Shown here one piece after another: positions 1-7,555 of a DNA stretch of 45,593 nt; within the stretch, counting starts at the first letter, position 1, and every line of letters begins with the position of its first letter. The position numbers were made by a program, and so were the translations under genes. Under the pieces are notes generated by a model that worked only from the letters and a program-made list of their open reading frames with translations, ran no database searches and was not told the origin of the DNA. Source of the DNA: CAZHCA01 sp964530825 (GTDB lineage: Bacteria > Bacteroidota > Bacteroidia > Chitinophagales > Saprospiraceae); assembly GCA_964530825.1 (NCBI GenBank), contig CAZHCA010000035.1, forward strand, positions 1 through 45,593, written 5' to 3'.

Positions 1-157
1 TTTTATTTAATGTACTGCTATGAAAACAAAAACAAGAGTACTACTCGAACTTTGGGGGGAAGCACATTATCGCATAGCTATTGTTGGTATTAGTTCAAAA
101 AAAGAAAATAGCTTTTCATGTCTTGGTCTTATCATCAAATAATGGATTAATTAAAAT

Positions 158-802
158 TTACCCCGCAACGATAGCATACCATTTGAACTTGCCATACATA
201 CCGCCCCCCCTCCAGAAGTCTAAAAGTTCTTTTGAACTGAGTGTTCTATTTCCTGGCTGGCTCCCATTTTCATCAATTGTGAATCCGGGTATTCCTTCTT
301 CAATTAGGCTATCGTATACATAGAATTCATCATTCTGCCGGTCAAATCCAAAAAGGCTCAAGTAATGCTGGATACTATCTTTCACTCCCAGAATAATTAT
401 GATTTTACCTTGTGACATTCTTTCATGTAAAAAGTCAATCCGTTCATTGTCGGAAAAGACTGGTAGGTTAGGAAGCTCAATTGGGATATCTTGATTTTTA
501 AGTTGCTTTTCTACGCCCCAAGGCATTGTATAATTATTTGGCATTCTCCAACCAATATTATCTGCAAAATCAGCTGAGCTAACAGACTTATTGCTCAAAG
601 TCCGGGTAACTGCAGCGGCATTGAAAGGACCACAGTCGTTTTCAGTTTGAAGAAAATGGAATTCTTTGGGGTATTCTGTAATATATCTATCTTTGATTAA
701 AGATTGATCCATCTCAGGCACATCAGTTCTGGGACGAAGTAGGTATAGCCCAATTAATATTAATATTAATAAAACCCCGAATACTCTAATTGTAGTTTTC
801 AT
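158..802 (-). CDS. membrane-anchored C39-like cysteine peptidase domain protein
   Basis: A 214-residue protein with one N-terminal membrane segment (about residues 5-22) followed by an exported domain. The segment ENDCGPFNAAAV (around residue 55) has the Q/N-x-D-C-G-x-x-A layout of the C39 (papain-like) active-site cysteine. A histidine in IQHYLSLFGFD and the following VYDSL aspartate sit where the C39 His and Asp are expected. The Rossmann-like N-terminal transporter parts of bacteriocin C39 exporters are absent, so this is a stand-alone domain. The family link comes from motif recognition; substrate is unknown. It lies next to a decayed IS630-type element and has no obvious functional partner. 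Confidence 0.6.
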   Translation of the reverse strand: MKTTIRVFGVLLILILIGLYLLRPRTDVPEMDQSLIKDRYITEYPKEFHFLQTENDCGPFNAAAVTRTLSNKSVSSADFADNIGWRMPNNYTMPWGVEKQLKNQDIPIELPNLPVFSDNERIDFLHERMSQGKIIIILGVKDSIQHYLSLFGFDRQNDEFYVYDSLIEEGIPGFTIDENGSQPGNRTLSSKELLDFWRGGGMYGKFKWYAIVAG

Positions 803-819
803 ATCGACAAAGGTTTATT

Positions 820-1516
820 TCACCTTAGAAAATCCTGAAAGTTCTTTGCTTTAGCCTTTGGGGTTGCACATAAGCAGTCATTTCCATTGATACCCATAAA
901 GCCAAAAAGGGCTTGTGATCTTGTGGAACCTTGCCTGTAGCTAAAACGTGGCGTGGCTAACATGCGATGATAATTGGGCTGATTTTGCAAACTCAAACCG
1001 TCACATAAACCAATGATAGCCTGAAGATGAATTTCAACAAAAGCGCCTACTTTTTTTGAAGTTGTTCATGGGCATCATCTGGCTTCCGGTCACTGATTTT
1101 GAAGGGTTTGCCATAGGGAATATTGCGTTTGCCTCTTAATTCGCGCCAAACCATGTCATAGAAACACTCAACCTGGTAGGTTTCCGCGATGTAAGTATTT
1201 ACATCTAACAGGCTCATGCCCCTATTTTCAACGTATTTGGCTATATCATCCCAATCCGTAGCTAATAACTCAGGCTTAGGCCCCCCCCACTGAAATTCGG
1301 CTTTAAGCCTTGATGACCTGCTTCGTTCCAGCGACTTCGCTAAGCTCGAATGATCCTAGGACTACGTTCAATAAAGGCGCTTATCTTTTCAGCACTATAC
1401 ATACGAAGAATGGCTAACAAACGCTCTTTCATTCGAGGATCTGGTTCGCTTTTATATAGTTTTTCCAAAGCACCTTTAGAATAAGTCGTATCCAGTTTAT
1501 TCAAAGGTCTTCCCAT
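820..1516 (-). pseudogene. decayed IS630-type transposase (orfA + orfB remnants)
   Basis: Minus-strand reading from ATG at 1516 (MGRPLNKLDTTYSKGALEK...) gives a winged-helix transposase N-terminus with the IS630-like segment RSRWNEAGHQGLKPNF. An in-frame TAG (1340-1342) replaces what is probably the Trp of RAW. A G8 run (plus-strand C8 at 1281-1288) then shifts the frame into KPELLATDWDDIAKYVENRG, ending at 1047. A third reading frame from about 1050 to 820 gives GSTRSQALFGFMGINGN and ENxFxxFL-like sequence (KNFQDFLR), resembling the DDE half of IS630 transposases. The element is inactive. No clear terminal repeats were found, so its ends are not defined. Confidence 0.6.
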
Positions 1517-1563
1517 AACTTTTTATGGGAAAGATAACTATATTTCGTAAATAGGTTAGGCAA

Positions 1564-3882
1564 TTAACTATTATTTAAACTACTGTTTTTGAAACTAAAC
1601 GGAAGGCGTAAACCAAAAATAATGTTACGACCCATCATATTTAAACCAAGTGGCTTAGTAACTGACAAATGGTCAAAATACGTTTCATTAATAAGGTTGT
1701 TTCCCGTGATGAAAAGGTCAAGGTATTGACTTCCGATGGATAAACTTGCCCCAATTCTGGCATTGAGCAAGGTGTAAGCAGGTGTGATAGCTTCGTTTTG
1801 TCCCGTGCGTGTTTGCTCAAAAAAGTTTATGACTTCAATAGATACGTAAGGTCTTTTTAAAAACCCTAACTGGTCTTGCTGTACTTTAATTTCACCTGTT
1901 AAACGGTCTTGTGGTGTAAATGTTGGATGGTCAATACCTTCATCATCGTCTGTGATGTCGGCACGAATCATACTGTAGCTACCATGGATACCTAACCAAT
2001 TTACAGGATGAATATCCAAGGCAATCTCACCACCATATAAGTTAGCGTCATTTTGAACATGTTGAAATACATTTCCACCCCCAATAGGAGCCGCTTCATT
2101 CGTTTGGACCAAGTAAATGTAGTTGTTTATGATATTGAAAAACGGAGCAATATTTAAAGTGGCCCAGTTGGTATGCCAATGATAAGTTAGATCTAGCTGA
2201 TAATTGCTTTGTGCATCTAAGTTAGGATCACCGCGTTCAAATCTACCACCGTGGATACCGTTTTGTGTTAATTCCGGAACGTTTGGTGAGCGGAAACCTC
2301 GTGCAAGATTGGCTTTCAAAAATTGATTTTCAATAAAATTATAGGTGATACCAATAGAGCCGTTTACACTGTTATAGGTGTTATCGACTTCAAATCGGTC
2401 TGTATTCGTGGTAGCTACAGGAAAGGATTTCATGTTTCTATAGTCATAACGAAGACCGGAAGTAAGTATTAAATTTTCAGCGAGTTGAAAATCACCAATG
2501 GCATACAGCCCTATGTCGTTTATGGTGGCATCTGGCATAGGAACATTGGGTTTGGTTTCATCAGCATCATTGTTAAGAATGGCCCCGTTTACTCCGAATA
2601 TAAGGTTGTACTTACCCGTTGGCATATTGAATTTAGTATTGTAAGTGAAAGTGTTCATCACCATGGAAACTACTTGTGGTGTCACCAATTCGTTTTGAGG
2701 GTTGATTCCGCCAGCGATCAATTCACGCGTATTTGATTGGTAGCCCAAGTCAACATTAAGGGTATTTTTGCCGAAAAAAACGGTATTGTTTGATGTAATC
2801 AGGTGATTCTTTAAATCCTGATACCACACTTGGTTTTTTCGCTCCTCAGTTAAAAGGGTTTCGGATAATGGGTTGGCGAAGAGGTCTATTTGAGGGCCAT
2901 TCTGAATCCCATATTCAGCATCGGTATAGTTGTAATTTAACGTGAATAGTCCATGATCCGAGCGGTATCCAGTGTTTAAGCTAAGGTTACCCTCATTCAA
3001 TCTGGTATTTCCAACAACATTATCATCACCGTCCGAATAATCCTTATGTGATTTTAAACTCCCGCGAGCACCAAGAAAGAATTGGTCAAGGCTACCTTTT
3101 ACGCCTGCACTGAGTAGATATCCATTGGTATTGCTATGATATTGTGAGACTACATCGCCTTCAATGCTATTGGGTTCTGCTGGACGCTCTCTAACCAAAT
3201 TTATAACACCTCCAACGGCATCAGAGCCATATTGCAAAGAGGCTGGCCCTTTAATAATTTCAACATGCGAAGCTGTATATTCATCGATTAGAAATGGGTG
3301 GTTAGATGAAAATTGAAAAACTTCTTGCTTAATGCCATTATTAAGTGTAACCAAATTTGTATTGGTTAAGCCACGAATAACGGGCTGACCGCCACCTAAT
3401 CCGAAGTTTGTAAAATATACACCCGGCGTACGTGCTATGACTCTGGCAAAATTGACTTCCCCACCGGTTACTACCTCTTTTCGTTTAACCGTTTCAATTG
3501 GGTAAGGTACTTCGTCCTTTTGTTTGATAAAACCTGCTGTAACGGTTATCTCTTGTAGTTCAAGCGGAGATTCGACCATACTTATATCCAAAGTATATAC
3601 TTCATCATAAGCATTTGCTTTTAAGTCAATAGTTTTTGATTGGGTTCTATAGCCTACATAGGTATATTCCAATGTAAGTACTTTAAGATTTGAGGGGATA
3701 GTAAGTTGGTAGGAGCCATCAGCCCGACTAATCGTACCGGTTTTGCTTTGGTGCAAAAATACATTAACTCCTACAAGTGGGTTGCCTGCTTGATCATACA
3801 CCTTCCCTTGTAGAAGACCCTGGGCGGAAGTACTGCTAACGATCATTAACAGTAACATCAGTAGCGAAATTCTGTTAAGCAT
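1564..3882 (-). CDS. TonB-dependent outer-membrane receptor with carboxypeptidase-like N-terminal domain
   Basis: I place the start at 3882, giving about 772 residues beginning MLNRISLLMLLLMIVSSTSAQ, a clean signal peptide; the in-frame ATG at 4008 would bury it behind 42 unlikely residues. After the signal come a CarboxypepD-like domain (LLQGKVYDQAGNPLVGVNVF), a plug domain (ELQEITVTAG TonB-box region, PGVYFTNFGLGGGQPVIRG, EIIKGPASLQYGSDAVGGVI) and a 22-strand-type barrel ending in LRLPFSFK. A FRSP / DPNL pair with a His between them (GFRSPNVPELTQNGIHGG) resembles haem and zinc receptors, but the substrate cannot be fixed from sequence. No transport partner is adjacent. The family is certain; the ligand is not. 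Confidence 0.9.
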   Translation of the reverse strand: MLNRISLLMLLLMIVSSTSAQGLLQGKVYDQAGNPLVGVNVFLHQSKTGTISRADGSYQLTIPSNLKVLTLEYTYVGYRTQSKTIDLKANAYDEVYTLDISMVESPLELQEITVTAGFIKQKDEVPYPIETVKRKEVVTGGEVNFARVIARTPGVYFTNFGLGGGQPVIRGLTNTNLVTLNNGIKQEVFQFSSNHPFLIDEYTASHVEIIKGPASLQYGSDAVGGVINLVRERPAEPNSIEGDVVSQYHSNTNGYLLSAGVKGSLDQFFLGARGSLKSHKDYSDGDDNVVGNTRLNEGNLSLNTGYRSDHGLFTLNYNYTDAEYGIQNGPQIDLFANPLSETLLTEERKNQVWYQDLKNHLITSNNTVFFGKNTLNVDLGYQSNTRELIAGGINPQNELVTPQVVSMVMNTFTYNTKFNMPTGKYNLIFGVNGAILNNDADETKPNVPMPDATINDIGLYAIGDFQLAENLILTSGLRYDYRNMKSFPVATTNTDRFEVDNTYNSVNGSIGITYNFIENQFLKANLARGFRSPNVPELTQNGIHGGRFERGDPNLDAQSNYQLDLTYHWHTNWATLNIAPFFNIINNYIYLVQTNEAAPIGGGNVFQHVQNDANLYGGEIALDIHPVNWLGIHGSYSMIRADITDDDEGIDHPTFTPQDRLTGEIKVQQDQLGFLKRPYVSIEVINFFEQTRTGQNEAITPAYTLLNARIGASLSIGSQYLDLFITGNNLINETYFDHLSVTKPLGLNMMGRNIIFGLRLPFSFKNSSLNNS

Positions 3883-4320
3883 CTCTTTTAGATAAGTTAG
3901 TTTAGAATAAGTTGTCAATTGTGCAGCATGGGTAACACAAGCACCCGTTAATGCAACGCTGTTGCGAAAGTAGGAGTAAATCCACCGGTATAAAGTGACC
4001 TTTATCACATAACTAAGTGTTCTTTGCCGGAGAGCTCAAAAACGCTTTCGGGAAAACCGGGTCAGGTTGGTAAATAGAATATAAGATAACAGTGCACTAT
4101 AGGCTTATGAAAAGACGGCTCACTCTTTCTTGTTAACCCGGAAATTCACCGAATTTTCTGCCCGAAGGGCTGACGAATGCCGGCGGCATGGTGTCGGGCA
4201 CGACCGCCTCCACGGGATCTAAATGTGGGAACAGCTGCTTGGTTCAATGGGTGTGCGGACAGGGGTTCAAGGCAACCTGAGACGATTTTTTGGAAGGGCC
4301 GGCTGAAAAAAGCCAAGTAC

Positions 4321-4729
4321 CTACAGCAAACTCAAACAGCCCCGCGTAGATAGGATGTCGATCACGGAATGCTTGAAACCCTTGCGATCTTCGGTCACGA
4401 TGAAATCCAACCCCTGCTGCCAGGGCGCACTCGTGCTGGTAAGCGTCCTTCTTGTCGGACCAATCCGACCTCAGGCATTGCATGGCTTGTGGCGACTCAA
4501 GGTCCACGACCCGAAGCAACTGTGCCATACGGTACAAACTCTCCTCTGCCCCATTTCCAAGCAGGAACAAGGCATTGAACAAACTGAGCGTGTTGATACA
4601 GCCTTCCACCTTTCCACGTTCGGCCATCTTCATCAGCTCGAAGGCATCCTTGTGGAAAGGGGAGTCCAGGTCCAGGGCATACACGATGATGTTGGTGTCT
4701 AGCCAGACCTTGATCCTGCCCTTGTTCAT
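4321..4729 (-). pseudogene. vapC: VapC-like PIN-domain toxin, frameshifted
   Basis: The start MNKGRIKVWLDTNIIVYALD carries the first PIN-domain acidic residue, and the gene overlaps the antitoxin stop by 4 bp (ATGA). The frame is lost at a G4 run (plus-strand C4 at 4411-4414). Removing one base continues in the same orientation as LDFIVTEDRKGFKHSV...STRGCLSLL and stops at 4321; IVTEDRKGF is the expected C-terminal PIN motif with its catalytic aspartate. As written, the frame instead runs on to 4244 with unrelated residues and lacks the last acidic site. So the RNase toxin is probably inactive, unless the extra base is a sequencing error. Confidence 0.75.
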
Positions 4730-4989
4730 GATGCCCCCTGCCTTTCTTTATCCTGGATCCGGTCCAGCATTTTTCGGCGTCGGAGCTCCCGGTAATCGGT
4801 ACCCTGGCCCAGGCTGAAAAGCTGGATGCTATCCATGACCGGGGTGGGCCCTTCTTCGGGCTTTTCCACGATCAGGCCCGCGCGCAGGCGCATCTCCACA
4901 TACTTGCTGACACTGAGGCCCAAATCCTTGGCATGGGCCTTGACTTGCCGGATGAGGTCGGGGTCGATGCGTACGGTTATCCTGTCCAT
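4726..4989 (-). CDS. vapB: ribbon-helix-helix antitoxin of a VapBC-type pair
   Basis: I start at ATG 4989 because MDRITVRIDPDLIRQVKAHA is the beginning of a ribbon-helix-helix fold (beta strand ITVRI followed by two helices). Longer upstream reading adds unlike sequence. The 87-residue product has the DNA-binding N-terminus followed by a charged tail (DYRELRRRKMLDRIQDKERQ) of the kind that neutralises PIN toxins. It overlaps the PIN gene by 4 bp. Directly upstream are two copies of ATTGTCTTAC, a likely autoregulatory operator. With the toxin frameshifted, this may be an orphaned but still expressed regulator. The exact antitoxin subfamily is not determined. Confidence 0.75.
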   Translation of the reverse strand: MDRITVRIDPDLIRQVKAHAKDLGLSVSKYVEMRLRAGLIVEKPEEGPTPVMDSIQLFSLGQGTDYRELRRRKMLDRIQDKERQGAS

Positions 4990-4997
4990 GATGCTAT

Positions 4998-5030
4998 ATT
5001 GTCTTACAATAATAAGAACTATTGTCTTAC
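4998..5030 (-). promoter_or_regulatory. candidate antitoxin operator (two direct repeats)
   Basis: ATTGTCTTAC occurs at 4998-5007 and again at 5021-5030, 23 bp apart (about two helical turns). The first copy also forms the small palindrome ATTGT-CTT-ACAAT. They begin 9 bp upstream of the antitoxin start, as expected for ribbon-helix-helix autoregulation. Binding is inferred. Confidence 0.45.
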
Positions 5031-5244
5031 CTGGAAAGTTTCTTATAGGCGAATGGCTATTCCTGGTTTGGCACCTGCGGTGCGGACCATGCGTGGATGA
5101 GTTTATCATTGCCCGGAATGGAATTCTCGTCGCATTTCCCCGTTCTACCCGATCGCTGCGCAAAGTTGAACCTGTCCTGACATACGGCTGCTTCGGTCAG
5201 CACAGATTCATCTTCAAGAACCTCCACACAGCGAGAAAACAAAT

Positions 5245-5300
5245 AATACCGCTTCAATTATGAAATAACTTCTAGGTCATTTCATACTTGAAACGGTATT
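5245..5300. repeat. 56-bp imperfect palindrome (22-bp arms, 12-nt loop)
   Basis: Left arm 5245-5266 and right arm 5279-5300 are inverted copies with 20 of 22 positions matching (outer ends AATACCG and CGGTATT). It lies about 255 bp upstream of the antitoxin gene in a stretch with no gene. It could be a strong RNA hairpin or a tiny non-autonomous repeat. A second, weaker inverted pair (TTACACACAAAAG / CTTGTGTAA) follows at about 5298-5355. Confidence 0.55.
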
Positions 5301-5532
5301 ACACACAAAAGAAGTTGTTTGCATGCCCTCCATACATGCTAATGTCTTGTGTAAGATCAGCAGCGGAGGTTAGCAAATACACATTAAATTAAAAATATCT
5401 TTAAAAAATAGTTTGCCGGCACCCAAACCGCTATTGCTTAAGTACAACCTCAAAAGTATTGAAGGGGTGTTCCCGGGTGCAATCAACCCCTCCCACACTC
5501 AAATGCACACGGCAAAACCTCCGGTTTTGCAT

Positions 5533-5696
5533 CTAGCTTTCATTCGGGTCCATCAACCGGAATTCGTCCAGCACCTTCCATGCCTTTCCGATTTCCTGCT
5601 CGATCAGGCTCAGGGCCCCGATTCGCAGGGTTTTGGGGAAGCTTACTCGTACATCGCCACCAATGACATAGCCTGCGAGCGTTCCATTGTTTAACC
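5533..5696 (-). pseudogene. unrecognised coding-like C-terminal fragment
   Basis: The minus strand gives an open stretch of about 54 residues without a start, ending GALSLIEQEIGKAWKVLDEFRLMDPNES before a TAG at 5533-5535, and closed upstream by TAG. Composition is protein-like (amphipathic helix, acidic tail) but I do not recognise the family. It may be the remnant of a gene lost when the 5.2-5.7 kb stretch was rearranged. The plus-strand reading of the same bases is proline- and serine-rich and less credible. Confidence 0.25.
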
Positions 5697-5733
5697 GCTA
5701 TAATTCTCTTGCCAGAGTGCGGAAAGAACCACC

Positions 5734-6333
5734 CTAAAAAAGGCCGAATTTTATTCCCACCTTCCCTGCAAAACCGGCCAGATCGCGCTGATCGAGGTTT
5801 CGATAGCTCATCTCGCCTATAAACCGGTAGGCGGCTCCGATATTCAAGCGCACATTTTTATGCACATTCATTTCCAGCAGTGCGGCAGGTTCGATCAGAA
5901 AAAATGTGCTCTCTCCCAGGCCAGGTGATCCGGAATCACTATCCATTTTCACTTCCCCTACACCGATAAGCAGGGGGAATGTCAGGTGGAACAAACGCCG
6001 GGAGAGGAGGGTGTACTCCAGCAGCCCCCCACCCGCCAGGTAATCCATGTAAATATTGGGTATGGTTTCACTGACCGGGACGAAATCATTGACGGAAAAG
6101 GTGAAGAAGCCGCCTACGGTGAAGCGATCGTTGATCACCAGACCACCGCGTAGTTCCATCAGGGAGACTCCGGCATCGTCAAATTTCGTGAACCCGTATG
6201 CAGGAGCGACCATGAATCCAAGGTCTGCTTTTCCACCTTGCCCGCTTCCGATGAGGGTGGCAGGTTCCCCATCTTGCCCTAAAGCCGAGGCCAGAGCCAT
6301 CCAGGCACTTGCAACGAGCAGGTATTTTTTCAT
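5734..6333 (-). CDS. outer-membrane beta-barrel protein (OmpW/PorT-like size)
   Basis: A 199-residue protein beginning MKKYLLVASAWMALASALGQ, a Sec signal peptide. The rest consists of alternating short strands with aromatic ends (YGFTKFDDAGVSLMELRGGLVI, DRFTVGGFFTFSVNDF, NIGAAYRFIGEM) and a C-terminal VGIKFGLF, the terminal aromatic typical of outer-membrane barrels; about eight strands fit the length. It starts 2 bp after the stop of the upstream lipoprotein, so the two are cotranscribed. Function is unknown. Confidence 0.65.
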   Translation of the reverse strand: MKKYLLVASAWMALASALGQDGEPATLIGSGQGGKADLGFMVAPAYGFTKFDDAGVSLMELRGGLVINDRFTVGGFFTFSVNDFVPVSETIPNIYMDYLAGGGLLEYTLLSRRLFHLTFPLLIGVGEVKMDSDSGSPGLGESTFFLIEPAALLEMNVHKNVRLNIGAAYRFIGEMSYRNLDQRDLAGFAGKVGIKFGLF

Positions 6334-6335
6334 CC

Positions 6336-6779
6336 CTAGACGCGTTCGAAGGTCAGTAAATAAGAGTCGTCGTCGTCATCATAGTCGTACTCCAGCCGGA
6401 TGCGATCATCGCTCGCCTCAATCAGGTACCAGTCTTCATTCAGCTCCCGGAATTCGTCGCTGCCGGTGGAAAAATTCAGCCAAAGTTCGACTCTGCCGTC
6501 ATCGAACCGCGTTTGCCAGGTCCCCTGAATACGCTGCCCGGACTGGGAGGACGTAGCTACCACACTATCTCCAGGCTGAAATGAAAAAGTGTAGCCGTCA
6601 AAATAGTAGGTATCATCATCGCCGTCATCGATGAATAAGGTAATGACCCACGAGCCTTCCAGAAGCACTTCGGTTAGGTCCTGAACGCCAGAAGGATTGT
6701 CGGGCTGGACCTGATCTTTAGAACAGGCAAAGACCATGCCGGTAGCGGCAAGCATGGCAATGGCAATGATCGCTTTCAT
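6336..6779 (-). CDS. lipocalin-like lipoprotein with acidic C-terminus
   Basis: Start chosen at 6779, where MKAIIAIAMLAATGMVFACSKD forms a lipoprotein signal with Cys19 (VFAC is an acceptable though not perfect lipobox). The mature part starts SKDQVQPDN and has the LLEGSWVITLF / YTFSFQPGDSVVA / IQGTWQTR / LTFERV pattern seen in small lipocalin-like META/lipocalin_4 proteins of Bacteroidota. The C-terminus contains a run of five aspartates (DYDDDDDS), which could bind divalent cations. It precedes the beta-barrel gene by 2 bp, suggesting a cell-envelope pair. The family call is moderate. Confidence 0.6.
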   Translation of the reverse strand: MKAIIAIAMLAATGMVFACSKDQVQPDNPSGVQDLTEVLLEGSWVITLFIDDGDDDTYYFDGYTFSFQPGDSVVATSSQSGQRIQGTWQTRFDDGRVELWLNFSTGSDEFRELNEDWYLIEASDDRIRLEYDYDDDDDSYLLTFERV

Positions 6780-6996
6780 GGTAAATTTTGAAGAGTAGAC
6801 ATTCCGAAAGAAAAAATGGTTCGGAGCCGGCATTTTTTTCTGCTTCAGCACCTCTCAGGCAACAATGCCCTGAAAAAAGAGCGAAGAAGTACCTGCCCGG
6901 AAGAAAAAGCCTTGAATTGGATTCCTTCTTCCAACAACCCTTCACCGATTTTGGGGTTGTTGTTTGAATCCTCAAAATCAGTGCCTTTTTTAAAAA

Positions 6997-7374
6997 CTAT
7001 CCAATTGCCACAATTAAGCTGGTAACAAATTGAGTTAAAGCTACTGGGGCCCAAATGCGCTCTATCTTACTAGGGGTAATGGCATTCATCACAGTCCCGA
7101 TGGCAAAGAACACAACAATAACCCAAATTCCAATACTTGAAATGGTGTTTAATTGGGGAAACATCAAGTTAGCCTCGGATAATACAACTGCTGCAATAAA
7201 GGCGAGAACGAGCATATTCAAGACCGCAAAGACTCTCATTTTGGGAGGGTATTTTCCTGGATATCGGCCCCCCATCGATGCTTTTCCCCACGGTACTCCG
7301 GCAGCTAAACATCCCTGAAAAATGATTACTATTCCCGTCAATATGGTAAAGATTATTGCTGATGTTGTTTCCAT
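6997..7374 (-). CDS. small integral membrane protein, four predicted helices, end of copper-type operon
   Basis: A 125-residue hydrophobic protein with membrane segments at about residues 5-25, 47-67, 80-97 and 105-124. Between the first two is a conserved-looking loop AAGVPWGKASMGGRYPGKYPPKMR with paired Gly-Tyr-Pro-Gly-Lys, reminiscent of small Bacteroidota and Bacillota membrane proteins of unknown role. It lies 9 bp after a 38-residue lipoprotein gene and downstream of the OprC-like receptor, in the same direction, so it probably belongs to that transcript. I cannot assign a function. Confidence 0.6.
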   Translation of the reverse strand: METTSAIIFTILTGIVIIFQGCLAAGVPWGKASMGGRYPGKYPPKMRVFAVLNMLVLAFIAAVVLSEANLMFPQLNTISSIGIWVIVVFFAIGTVMNAITPSKIERIWAPVALTQFVTSLIVAIG

Positions 7375-7383
7375 AAATGCTGC

Positions 7384-7500
7384 TCAATGATGATTGGTTA
7401 ATATAAGCACAGGTGACATTTGCGATGAAGAAGAATTTTCACAAGCTGTAAGTATTGATACTACTATAACTGCAGTGATACAATATCTCATATTTTTCAT
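7384..7500 (-). CDS. 38-residue lipoprotein in the copper-receptor operon
   Basis: ATG at 7500 gives MKNMRYCITAVIVVSILTAC, a textbook lipoprotein signal: charged start, hydrophobic core and lipobox LTAC with Cys20. A mature tail of only 18 residues follows (ENSSSSQMSPVLILTNHH) before TGA at 7384. The gene starts 55 bp after the receptor stop and ends 9 bp before the next membrane-protein gene. The tail has two Met/His candidates for copper contact (M28, H37, H38), but that role is inference. It may also be the shortened remnant of a longer lipoprotein. Confidence 0.55.
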   Translation of the reverse strand: MKNMRYCITAVIVVSILTACENSSSSQMSPVLILTNHH

Positions 7501-7555
7501 TATTTGAGTTAAACAATATGGTGGAGGGAAGCTTTAGCTTCCCTCCACTAATAAA

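Noticed and set aside
3882..4008. Extended N-terminus of the first TonB receptor
   Set aside because: The 42 extra residues precede a complete signal peptide at 3882 and do not look exported; the shorter start is preferred.
4355..4817. Plus-strand frames across the toxin-antitoxin genes
   Set aside because: They lie antisense to clear PIN and ribbon-helix-helix sequences and have no recognisable features.
5413..5694. Plus-strand 93-residue frame in the gap after the antitoxin
   Set aside because: Low-complexity, proline/serine-rich and lying opposite a more protein-like minus-strand fragment; no family resemblance.
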